Origin: Corynebacterium sp.
GTDB taxonomy: Bacteria; Actinomycetota; Actinomycetes; Mycobacteriales; Mycobacteriaceae
DNA: 23,917 nt
NCBI RefSeq assembly: GCF_030826625.1
Contig: NZ_JAPJNQ010000023.1
Span: forward strand, 3,455-27,371
Direction: 5' to 3'
Part shown: positions 6,778-13,108 of the stretch, one piece after another
Layout: each line of letters begins with the position of its first letter
Position numbering within the stretch: position 1 is the first letter of the stretch
Notes under the pieces: generated by a model
Told to the model about the DNA's origin: nothing
The model's database searches: none
The model's input: the letters and a program-made list of their open reading frames with translations, nothing else
Program-made: the position numbers and the translations under genes

Positions 6778-8226
6778 ATGTCAACAACCCTGATCATCGT
6801 TTTGATCATCGTCGTCTGGCTCGTTGTGCTTGCGCCGTTGATCTTCCGCGGGCAAAAGCCGATCCGTCATTCTGGCGATGGCTTTAATGACACCCGTGTG
6901 GTCTTTTCGGGTGGCAACGACGTGTTGAAGGTACCGCCACGCCCGCGGATGGCGAATGCGCGCGTCAGCTCGGAAGCAGACACCGACCAATCCTCTGACT
7001 ATGAGCTTGTCGACGCTGAAGAATACGAGATTATCGATGAGCCGTGGCACAAGCGTGAGCAAGATCAAGCTGCTGGCAAGGATACAGCTGAGGACTCTAC
7101 CGATTACGACGATTCGGACGATCTTGCCGCCGCTTCCGATCGTGCTGTAGCAGATTCTGAGATCATCGATGGCGAAGTCATTGCTGATGATGGGGTAACA
7201 GGCCAGGACCCTGCTGGGGAAGCCACAACCGTGCGTGCAGATATCGATGGAGATGAAGCTGCAACCGTCGATGATCAGCAGGCAACGCCTGCTACTGCTA
7301 TTGCTGACGTTGCTGAGGAGGACCAGCGATCGCGTCGCCGCGTGTTCGTCACTGATCTCGCACCGGAGGAGATGTACGGCCATGATGAGACCTATACCTC
7401 GCCCGTGGACTTGCTGTATCCGGGAGTCACGGATGCTGATGCCGTTATTACACGGAGCGCTTCGGAGCCGGAAGAGCTGGTGAACACCTCCGCGCACGAG
7501 GAGACTTCTACTGCAGAATCTGCAGAGGATGTTGATGCGGGCGCAACCGTGATTGATCAGGAAGCAGACGCAGCTGAAACAGGCGAGCGGGTAAGCACCC
7601 GAGGTAGTTTCGGCATAGGTGCATACCGGGAAGCTGAACTGACTCTCACCGAAGAAGAACTAGCTTTCGCTGCACGACGCTCGGCACGCGGTGGCTGGAA
7701 TCCAGAGGCAGAACGTCAATTGCAAGCCCAGCGCACCAAACGCCGTCGCACGACCTTGCTGATGCTGACTGCAGCCGTCATCATCACGCTTGCGATTGCC
7801 ATCCCAGCAGGCGGCTGGTTCTGGGCACTGCCAGCAGGCGCTGTGTTGTTGACGGTATGTTATTTACTTGCCTTGCGTGGCCAGGTGCAACAAGAGCAGC
7901 AATTACGGGCTCGCCGAATTCAACAATTGCGTCGCGCTCGTATGGGTGTGCGCAACCGGGACGACGATGATCGCCGTCCAACGGCCAACCAAAATCTGCG
8001 TCGCCCGGGTGCTAGGGTCTTGGAGATTGACGATGAAAGCCCAGATTTTTCTGAGCTGCGCACCATTGACTACCAGCAGGCTGACAACCAGCAGTTCGAT
8101 TATTCGACTCGTACCCTGCACAGGCCACAACAGGCCAGTCGCGAAACCACACTGCGACCGGTGGGGCGTGATGGCTCCTTGGAAGAAGGCCGTGTTATTC
8201 GACCACGTGGCCGCCGGGTTGTTTAA
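6778..8226 (+). CDS. glpR: Membrane protein GlpR (receptor of Glp)
   Basis: From ATG 6778 the protein has 482 residues. This start follows GGAAGGTGG (6759-6767) at good spacing; a TTG at 6748 lies inside an inverted repeat. TM1 is residues 4-23, followed by a short conserved block (PIRHSGDGFNDTRVVFSGG, 28-46) and a long acidic, low-complexity linker (about 61-182). A second block (RSRRRVFVTDLAPEEMYG, 184-201) and an amphipathic stretch (287-316) follow, then basic residues, TM2 (325-343), TM3 (347-366) and a basic coiled or disordered tail to 482. Position two genes after the MoeA-like gene and overall topology match GlpR, which recruits Glp to the septum in C. glutamicum. Assignment is by synteny and architecture, not by alignment. 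Confidence 0.72.
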   Translation: MSTTLIIVLIIVVWLVVLAPLIFRGQKPIRHSGDGFNDTRVVFSGGNDVLKVPPRPRMANARVSSEADTDQSSDYELVDAEEYEIIDEPWHKREQDQAAGKDTAEDSTDYDDSDDLAAASDRAVADSEIIDGEVIADDGVTGQDPAGEATTVRADIDGDEAATVDDQQATPATAIADVAEEDQRSRRRVFVTDLAPEEMYGHDETYTSPVDLLYPGVTDADAVITRSASEPEELVNTSAHEETSTAESAEDVDAGATVIDQEADAAETGERVSTRGSFGIGAYREAELTLTEEELAFAARRSARGGWNPEAERQLQAQRTKRRRTTLLMLTAAVIITLAIAIPAGGWFWALPAGAVLLTVCYLLALRGQVQQEQQLRARRIQQLRRARMGVRNRDDDDRRPTANQNLRRPGARVLEIDDESPDFSELRTIDYQQADNQQFDYSTRTLHRPQQASRETTLRPVGRDGSLEEGRVIRPRGRRVV

Positions 8227-8249
8227 GCCGGAGAGCATTTAACCACAGT

Positions 8250-8293
8250 CACAGCCGAGCATAAGTCACCACATTTATGCTTCTGTGGCTGTG
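8250..8293. terminator. Interrupted hairpin between convergent glpR and tag
   Basis: CACAGCC (8250-8256) and GCATAA (8259-8264) pair with GGCTGTG (8287-8293) and TTATGC (8275-8280). This gives 13 bp with an unequal internal loop. It sits at the shared 3' end of glpR and tag and includes the tag stop codon. There is no strong T-tract, so termination is plausible only. Confidence 0.35.
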
Positions 8294-9021
8294 CCAGTTT
8301 TTATGGTTGTGTCAGTTTCTGTGGTTGTTCCAGTTTTTGTGGTTGTGCCAACGCCGTTTTCGTGTGCAGCATCCCCAGATTGCTGTACCGGGTGGCCAGG
8401 AGCGATGATGTAATTCGTGAGGCCGATGGCTTCAAACAAAGCATGCATGGACGTTGGCCCGACAAAGCTGAATCCTTTCTTTTTTAATTCTTTCGCGAGT
8501 GCATGGGAATGCGTTGACTGCGTGGGAATTTCGGACAGATGCGCATAGGATTCCGGCTCCGTGTGGTCCTCGGTAGCAGCTATCGGTGCGAAGGCCGTGA
8601 TCAATTCTTCCAAGCCGCCGGGATAGTCTGGATCATCGCGTAAAGCGATACAAGCACGTGCATTTTTGATCACAGCGCGAATCTTGCGCTCGTTGCGGAT
8701 CATGCCCTCGGTGGCCAGAATTTGTGCCACATCAGTTTCTTTGTACGCGGCTACGGCATCGGGAATAAAGCTTGCAAACGCTTTCCGCAGTGCATTTCTG
8801 CGACGTAAAACTAGTTCCCACGACAATCCCGCTTGGAAGCTTTCCAAACACAGACGCTCGAAATGGGCTTGCTCTCCCGTGATACGTTGACCCCATTCGG
8901 TGTCGTAATAGTCGCGTAGCAGCGTATTGGCGCAGGCCCAGGGCGGACGGGCGGTACCTGTGTCGTCGACAAGATAGCCGTTGCTCAGCAACGTGTATTC
9001 CTCGGCCGCTTTTTCTGGCAT
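8275..9021 (-). CDS. tag: DNA-3-methyladenine glycosylase I family protein (Tag-like, zinc ligands missing)
   Basis: From ATG 9021 the protein has 248 residues. The Tag fold is clear: RPPWA (25-29), YYDTEWG (38-44), LESFQAGLSWELVLRRR (59-75), LSEIPTQS (162-169) and KKGFSFVGPTSMHALFEAIGLTN (181-203). Family enzymes remove N3-methyladenine from DNA. E. coli Tag holds a zinc ion with Cys4, His17, His175 and Cys179. The matching positions here read Pro (RPPW), Tyr (YYDTEW), Tyr (TNY) and a non-Cys residue, so the zinc site is absent. Glu60 in LESFQAGLSW fits the conserved acidic residue. Residues from about 225 are a Thr-rich tail made by an 18-bp tandem repeat. ATG 9021 is chosen because AAGGAG lies 6 nt upstream; a further ATG at 9039 lies before that RBS. 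Confidence 0.88.
   Translation of the reverse strand: MPEKAAEEYTLLSNGYLVDDTGTARPPWACANTLLRDYYDTEWGQRITGEQAHFERLCLESFQAGLSWELVLRRRNALRKAFASFIPDAVAAYKETDVAQILATEGMIRNERKIRAVIKNARACIALRDDPDYPGGLEELITAFAPIAATEDHTEPESYAHLSEIPTQSTHSHALAKELKKKGFSFVGPTSMHALFEAIGLTNYIIAPGHPVQQSGDAAHENGVGTTTKTGTTTETDTTIKTGTATEA
8281..8352. repeat. 18-bp tandem repeat, four copies, in the 3' end of tag
   Basis: Four units of TTYTGTGGTTGTGCCAGT-like sequence lie end to end at 8281-8298, 8299-8316, 8317-8334 and 8335-8352, with a few differences each. On the minus strand they encode six-residue units of the form TGTTTE/K. The unit length is a multiple of three, so copy-number change would keep the frame. Confidence 0.85.
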
Positions 9022-9027
9022 GGTTTT

Positions 9028-9033
9028 CTCCTT
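9028..9033 (-). promoter_or_regulatory. Shine-Dalgarno of tag
   Basis: AAGGAG on the minus strand ends 6 nt before ATG 9021. It lies downstream of the alternative ATG at 9039 and therefore decides the start. Confidence 0.7.
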
Positions 9034-9127
9034 ATTCATCGTGTCTTAGCTTTGCAGTGTGTAGTAAGAGTTCTGTTGTATTTAGACCACACTAATGGCG
9101 TGTTCGGTTCCCACCGAGGTTGCGGGG

Positions 9128-9133
9128 TAGTCT
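9128..9133 (+). promoter_or_regulatory. Candidate -10 box of doxX (leaderless or near-leaderless)
   Basis: TAGTCT ends 6 nt before ATG 9140. The intervening AGGAAC could also act as a weak RBS, so leaderless and short-leader transcripts are both possible. No clear -35 box. Confidence 0.35.
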
Positions 9134-9139
9134 AGGAAC

Positions 9140-9550
9140 ATGCATAAGCCCGCTATTCGTGATGCCATGTTGCTGTTCGTACGCCTCGTCGTTGGCATCA
9201 TTTGCATTATTCGCGGGCTGGATAAGCTCTTTTTCCGTGGCATGGACGAAATCATTGGTTCTTATTCTGCGCAGGCCGTACCCGCCCCCGCGGTGTTGGC
9301 ATGGGTTGTAATGTTGCTGGAGATTTTCCTCGGTGCAGCCCTAGTTGTGGGGCTTTTGACGACGTTTGTTGCTGGGGTATTGTTTGTCGCTTCAGCCGTG
9401 CTGCAGTATTTCCTCGGCGGGGTCGAGTTTTTGGGTGAACAACCCAGTTATGAGCCCATGTTGATGTTTTTCACGTTGTTGCTGGTGATCGTTGTTTTCG
9501 GTGCCGGACGGGCTAGTGTGGATGGGGTGTTGACTCGTGCCGAATCATGA
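9140..9550 (+). CDS. DoxX-family integral membrane protein
   Basis: A 136-residue protein with four predicted membrane segments (about 8-26, 50-72, 74-92, 105-122). The N-terminal RLVVGIICIIRGLDKLF motif and the LAWVVMLLEIFLGAALVVGLLT segment are typical of DoxX/DUF417-like proteins. Family members are small membrane proteins; in mycobacteria one DoxX links a superoxide dismutase and a thiosulfate sulfurtransferase in an oxidative-stress complex, but a shared role here is not shown. The start ATG 9140 follows a TAGTCT -10-like box. The 3' end overlaps the next gene by 14 bp, so the two are likely co-translated. Confidence 0.85.
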   Translation: MHKPAIRDAMLLFVRLVVGIICIIRGLDKLFFRGMDEIIGSYSAQAVPAPAVLAWVVMLLEIFLGAALVVGLLTTFVAGVLFVASAVLQYFLGGVEFLGEQPSYEPMLMFFTLLLVIVVFGAGRASVDGVLTRAES

Positions 9551-10247
9551 TGAGATCCAAACGGCGCTTTCGGCTCGCATCGATGGCGAACCTACTGGTA
9601 TTTCCGACGATATTCTCGATGCTCATCTATCGCGATGCGAAGAATGCCAACGGTTCCAGGCTCGTGCACTAGCGCTGACGCGCAGCATGAACCACAGCCG
9701 CCAAGAAGCAGATGACAACCTTGCACCGCCGCATCATCTCACCGAAAATATTTTGGCTGGAGTTGAGCCAACCTGGCGGCGATCTGCTCGCAAAGCTGCA
9801 TTGAACACGATTATCGCGCGCCTGGTGCTGCTGTTTTGCGGTATCGGTTTCGGAATCTGGGCCGTGGTGTTGGTGGTGGCTTCCGGTGGGCTGATCCCAC
9901 AGTCACTGGACGTGCAAGGCGAAGCGGTGTTGGATCCTGCGGCGGATCCAGAATTGGCCACAGCGCTCATGGAAGGCGCGGCGTTGCGTGCTGGAGTGTC
10001 TTTGGGGTTGATTGCGGCCGCGTGGCGTCCTTACTGGGCGGCCGGCGTGATGCCTGTGGTTGGTGCGATGGGCATGTTCTTAACCGGTTTCACTGTCCGC
10101 GATGTGGTTCTGGGAGTCGCAAGCGCACAGCAAATATTGCTCATCTTTATGTTGATCTGTAGCGCGATTGCAACCACCTGGTTGTGGGTGCGTTACCGCT
10201 ACGTACAGCACCACTATGTCCAGCTTGGCAACCACATCATCGAGTGA
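9537..10247 (+). CDS. Membrane protein with N-terminal zinc-finger (ZAS/zf-HC2) domain, anti-sigma-like
   Basis: A 236-residue protein. The N-terminal 50 residues hold the H-x3-C-x2-C motif of zinc-associated anti-sigma proteins (His30, Cys34, Cys37 in HLSRCEEC). Hydrophobic segments follow at about 92-117, 152-184 (probably two) and 198-218, so it is an integral membrane protein with a cytoplasmic zinc finger. ZAS proteins usually hold an ECF sigma factor inactive and often sense thiol stress. No sigma factor gene is adjacent; the partner here is DoxX, whose stop is overlapped by 14 bp. The start is GTG 9537. Its 3' end overlaps the convergent pmt gene by 34 bp. An orphan anti-sigma or a membrane redox sensor are both possible. 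Confidence 0.75.
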   Translation: MPNHDEIQTALSARIDGEPTGISDDILDAHLSRCEECQRFQARALALTRSMNHSRQEADDNLAPPHHLTENILAGVEPTWRRSARKAALNTIIARLVLLFCGIGFGIWAVVLVVASGGLIPQSLDVQGEAVLDPAADPELATALMEGAALRAGVSLGLIAAAWRPYWAAGVMPVVGAMGMFLTGFTVRDVVLGVASAQQILLIFMLICSAIATTWLWVRYRYVQHHYVQLGNHIIE

Positions 10248-11833
10248 TACCAGCCGTTGGAAATCGGAAGACCATAAAGGATCGGCGAGAAATAAACAAA
10301 CATGCCGATTACCGTCGCGAGGTAGATGATGACAGCGAAACTGCCGGTAGTGAGCTCGCGGCCAGTTAGTTGCAGCAACCAACGCCAGCGAATATATCTG
10401 CCGTGGTGAGCCGCTTGGCCCAGAATCATCGCGAAGATCACCAGGATGAACGGGATGAAAGCCGCGGCGTAGAAAAAATACATTTGCCGGTCATACGCGG
10501 CTAGCCACGGCAGGAATCCGGCTGCGAAACCGACTAGAGGCCAGGCAAAGATGCGTTCGCGACGGATAACGAATGACCAGAGAGCCCACACGATTCCAGG
10601 CACGATCAGCCACCAAATTGCTGGAGTGCCAAACAAAAACAGCATTTGCCGGCAGCCTCCTTGCGTACCCACAAGTGGACAGTCGAGTTCTGTGTTTGAG
10701 TAATACAAAATTGGGCGTGCAGCGGCCAGCCATGCCCATGGTTTCGAATCCCAGGGGTGAGAATGCCCTCCCGAGCTGGTCAATGACGCATGGAATTCGA
10801 GTACGGAATGGTGGTAGTAGAACCAGCTTGCGATGGTATCTGGCAGCGTATGCAGCCAGGAATCTTCATCGATGGTGCCGTCGACTGCAGCATGTCGGTA
10901 AACTGCGGTTTCGCTGGCAAACCATGCTCGCCAACTCCAGATATAAACCGCGACTGGAACAACAACCAGTGAAGCGAGCGCTGAGGGAATATCGCGCACC
11001 CATAGAGATGAAAACGGCCGGGCGATACCGTAGCGGCGACGGATTATTAGGTCACCGCAGACGCAGAAAAGCCCGAAAAATAAGATGTAATACAGCCCAG
11101 ACCACTTGATTGCCAGTGCACCGCCGAGCATGAGCCCAGCACCGAAGCGCCACCAGCGCACCCCGAATCGCGGGCCGAAGGCGGAATGCCATGCCGCCGG
11201 CCCGTTGCCGTCGGCAAGCGCTTCCCAGGCGTTATGCATACGCGCGCGCATCTCGCGGTGGTCCCGGGCCAGCATCCAGGTGGCTGCGACGATGAAAAAC
11301 ACCTGGAAGATATCCAGCATCCCGAACCGAGAACTGACCAACAGTACACCGTCAAACGTTGCCAAAATCCCGGCGAAGGCTCCAATTTTCCATGACTGGG
11401 TGAGCTCGCGCGCTAATAACATGGTCATGATGACAACGGCAGTACCGAATGCTGCTGTCATAGCTCGCCAACCCCACGGCGAATAACCAAAAACGAATTC
11501 GGCAAGGGCAATGATTTGCTTTGCCAGTGGGGGATGAACCACTAAGCCATAACCGGGGTTTGATTCGATGCCGCCGATCAACGGATGGTCCCAAGTGCGC
11601 ACAATGTCCCAGGCCTGGGGGACGTAATGCTTTTCGTCGAAAATCGGGGTCCCGGACGATACCGGGTGCGCCAAGCCGATGAACCGCGTGATCGCTGCCA
11701 AGACACCAATAAGCAGCAGCGAATAGCCATCGCGCCGGTCTAAAGGAATGCGGGTGCGTTGTGATTCCGGAAACGGGCGCAGCCGACGGGCATGTGCGAA
11801 TGTTTGGGTGGGGCGCTGAGCAACGGCAGTCAC
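10214..11833 (-). CDS. pmt: Polyprenol-phosphate-mannose-dependent protein O-mannosyltransferase (GT39)
   Basis: A 539-residue polytopic membrane protein. The first extracytoplasmic loop has the catalytic DE pair (IFDEKHYVPQAWD, Asp66-Glu67). The loop ends with VVHPPLAKQIIALAEF, typical of PMTs, and many membrane helices follow. A central soluble loop (about residues 320-400) has the PMT-like HSHPWDSKPWAW segment. The enzyme moves mannose from polyprenyl-phosphate-mannose to Ser/Thr of secreted proteins. It matches M. tuberculosis Rv1002c and C. glutamicum Pmt in size and position beside the rsmI gene. The start is GTG 11833, with TAAACT 7 nt upstream and no RBS, suggesting a leaderless mRNA. 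It is divergent from rsmI. Confidence 0.95.
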   Translation of the reverse strand: MTAVAQRPTQTFAHARRLRPFPESQRTRIPLDRRDGYSLLLIGVLAAITRFIGLAHPVSSGTPIFDEKHYVPQAWDIVRTWDHPLIGGIESNPGYGLVVHPPLAKQIIALAEFVFGYSPWGWRAMTAAFGTAVVIMTMLLARELTQSWKIGAFAGILATFDGVLLVSSRFGMLDIFQVFFIVAATWMLARDHREMRARMHNAWEALADGNGPAAWHSAFGPRFGVRWWRFGAGLMLGGALAIKWSGLYYILFFGLFCVCGDLIIRRRYGIARPFSSLWVRDIPSALASLVVVPVAVYIWSWRAWFASETAVYRHAAVDGTIDEDSWLHTLPDTIASWFYYHHSVLEFHASLTSSGGHSHPWDSKPWAWLAAARPILYYSNTELDCPLVGTQGGCRQMLFLFGTPAIWWLIVPGIVWALWSFVIRRERIFAWPLVGFAAGFLPWLAAYDRQMYFFYAAAFIPFILVIFAMILGQAAHHGRYIRWRWLLQLTGRELTTGSFAVIIYLATVIGMFVYFSPILYGLPISNGWYHSMMWLPSWT

Positions 11834-11840
11834 TCGAATT

Positions 11841-11846
11841 AGTTTA
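11841..11846 (-). promoter_or_regulatory. Candidate -10 box of pmt (leaderless)
   Basis: TAAACT on the minus strand fits TAnAnT and ends 7 nt before GTG 11833. Its expected -35 region overlaps the -10 region proposed for rsmI on the other strand. Confidence 0.42.
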
Positions 11847-11865
11847 GGCCAAGCAGAAACTGCTG

Positions 11866-11874
11866 TGCCATTCT
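11866..11874 (+). promoter_or_regulatory. Candidate extended -10 of rsmI
   Basis: TGC followed by CATTCT (11869-11874) resembles an extended -10 and ends 6 nt before GTG 11881. GGAAGA fills the gap directly next to the start codon, too close to act as a normal RBS. Confidence 0.3.
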
Positions 11875-11880
11875 GGAAGA

Positions 11881-12849
11881 GTGATACGCCGACCTCAAGA
11901 ACTCACCGAAAATGCAACTGCAGAAGACGCAGTCGCAGGAAACACAACAGCAGGAAGCACGACAGCAGGAAACACCGCCGCAGAATGCGCGCTTCCAAAA
12001 AGTAGTGCACAGCAATTGCCGCAAGGGATTATCGTTGCGGCGACCCCGCTGGGCAATCTTGGCGACGCATCTCCGCGGTTGGTGATGGCATTGCAACAGG
12101 CACATGTGATCGCGGCAGAAGATACTCGGAGACTGCGCAATTTGGCCAACGCGCTGGGGGTGGAGTTGCGGGCGAAAGTGATCTCGAATTTTGATCACAA
12201 TGAGGCAGGGCGTGTCGAAGAATTATTGCGCGCCGCTCGTAATTCAAGCGTGCTCGTCGTCAGTGATGCAGGTATGCCGGTGGTTTCAGATCCCGGGCAT
12301 AATATCGTCGCTGCCGCCCATGACGCAGGAATTTCGGTTACGGCTATACCCGGACCATCGGCGGTGCCCACCGCGTTGGCGCTGAGCGGGCTGCAGGTCG
12401 GGAAATTTATCTTTGATAGCTTCGCCCCTCGGAAAGACGGAGCTCGTCGGAGTTGGTTGGAATCTTTCCGCAGCGAGCGTAGGGCAGTGTGCTTCTTCGA
12501 ATCTCCGCATCGGCTGGCGGATACGCTGCACCTGGCTGCGGAGATTTTAGGGCCGGAGCGCCGCGGAGCTGTGTGCCGTGAGTTGACCAAACTTTATGAA
12601 GAAGTGCGGCGAGCTCCGTTAGGAGAATTGGCTGACTGGGCTGAACAAGGGGTAAAAGGCGAGATCACTGTGGTGATTGAGGGTGGGGAGCAAGCAGAAG
12701 TTAGCCTCGAGGATGCTCTCGCACGTGTTCAACAGCTTGTCGACGGCGGCATGCGCCTGAAGGCCGCCTGTAAACAGGTAGGGGTGAGGACTTTGCAGTC
12801 GAACCGGGAGCTTTACGACGCTTATTTGCGTGCTCGTGACGGTGAATAA
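11881..12849 (+). CDS. rsmI: 16S rRNA (cytidine(1402)-2'-O)-methyltransferase RsmI
   Basis: A 322-residue SAM-dependent tetrapyrrole-methylase-fold protein. RsmI hallmarks are VAATPLGNLGD (52-62), AAEDTRRLRNL (78-88), SNFDHNE (102-108), VVSDAGMPVVSDPG (126-139) and AIPGPSAV (155-162). It methylates the ribose of C1402 in 16S rRNA. The first 47 residues are not part of the fold and contain three 5-residue Ala/Gly/Thr repeats from a 15-bp tandem repeat. Translation could instead start further in, but no in-frame ATG exists there. The GTG 11881 start is accepted with moderate confidence. It is divergent from pmt with only 47 bp between the starts. KsgA, another 16S methylase, is encoded downstream in the window. 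Confidence 0.93.
   Translation: MIRRPQELTENATAEDAVAGNTTAGSTTAGNTAAECALPKSSAQQLPQGIIVAATPLGNLGDASPRLVMALQQAHVIAAEDTRRLRNLANALGVELRAKVISNFDHNEAGRVEELLRAARNSSVLVVSDAGMPVVSDPGHNIVAAAHDAGISVTAIPGPSAVPTALALSGLQVGKFIFDSFAPRKDGARRSWLESFRSERRAVCFFESPHRLADTLHLAAEILGPERRGAVCRELTKLYEEVRRAPLGELADWAEQGVKGEITVVIEGGEQAEVSLEDALARVQQLVDGGMRLKAACKQVGVRTLQSNRELYDAYLRARDGE
11935..11979. repeat. 15-bp tandem repeat, three copies, in the 5' end of rsmI
   Basis: GCAGGAAACACAACA (11935-11949), GCAGGAAGCACGACA (11950-11964) and GCAGGAAACACCGCC (11965-11979) are head to tail. They encode AGNTT/AGSTT/AGNTA units in the extra N-terminal segment. Confidence 0.8.
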
Positions 12850-12870
12850 TGGGCACGGAAATAGCCCGAT

Positions 12871-12960
12871 GGATAACCGGTGGATAAATCCAGCGGTTGG
12901 ATAAATACCCTTATGAGGTGATTAATCTCATAGACTGTTGTGAAATGCAGCTTTCTCATA
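12871..12960 (+). promoter_or_regulatory. Cluster of repeats in the 259-bp gap upstream of the betaine carrier gene
   Basis: GGATAA occurs at 12871-12876, 12882-12887 and 12899-12904; the middle copy is in the palindrome TGGATAAATCCA (12881-12892). Next, TATGAG (12912-12917) and CTCATA (12927-12932) form an inverted repeat with a 9-nt spacer, and TCTCATA recurs at 12954-12960. The density of repeats suggests one or more operators. betP of C. glutamicum is osmotically regulated through MtrA, but I cannot match a site to it. Confidence 0.4.
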
Positions 12961-13043
12961 ACGTGGCGGTGAAATTTAGACATAATGCCTGGCACTTCCT
13001 GTTGCCTCGCCGATGCGAGACGCCCAGCTGGACAAACCTTGCT

Positions 13044-13101
13044 TTGACAGGAATTTTTCAGGTTCTCCAAACTTGATTGCCTGGAGGTTTTCATCCACTC
13101 T
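13044..13101 (+). promoter_or_regulatory. Candidate promoters of the betaine carrier gene
   Basis: TTGACA (13044-13049) is a perfect -35, with CAAACT 18 nt later (13068-13073). This would give a leader of about 29 nt that includes GGAGG (13083-13087). A second option is TTGATT (13073-13078), 17 nt, CACTCT (13096-13101), ending 7 nt before ATG 13109. Both are unproven. Confidence 0.4.
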
Positions 13102-13108
13102 GTAGGTT

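Noticed and set aside
8281..8352. CRISPR-like array
   Set aside because: The 18-bp units are directly adjacent without spacers and code in frame for the Tag tail.
9537..10247. A complete sigma/anti-sigma pair
   Set aside because: No sigma-70 region 2 or 4 protein is encoded next to the zinc-finger gene; its neighbours are doxX and pmt.
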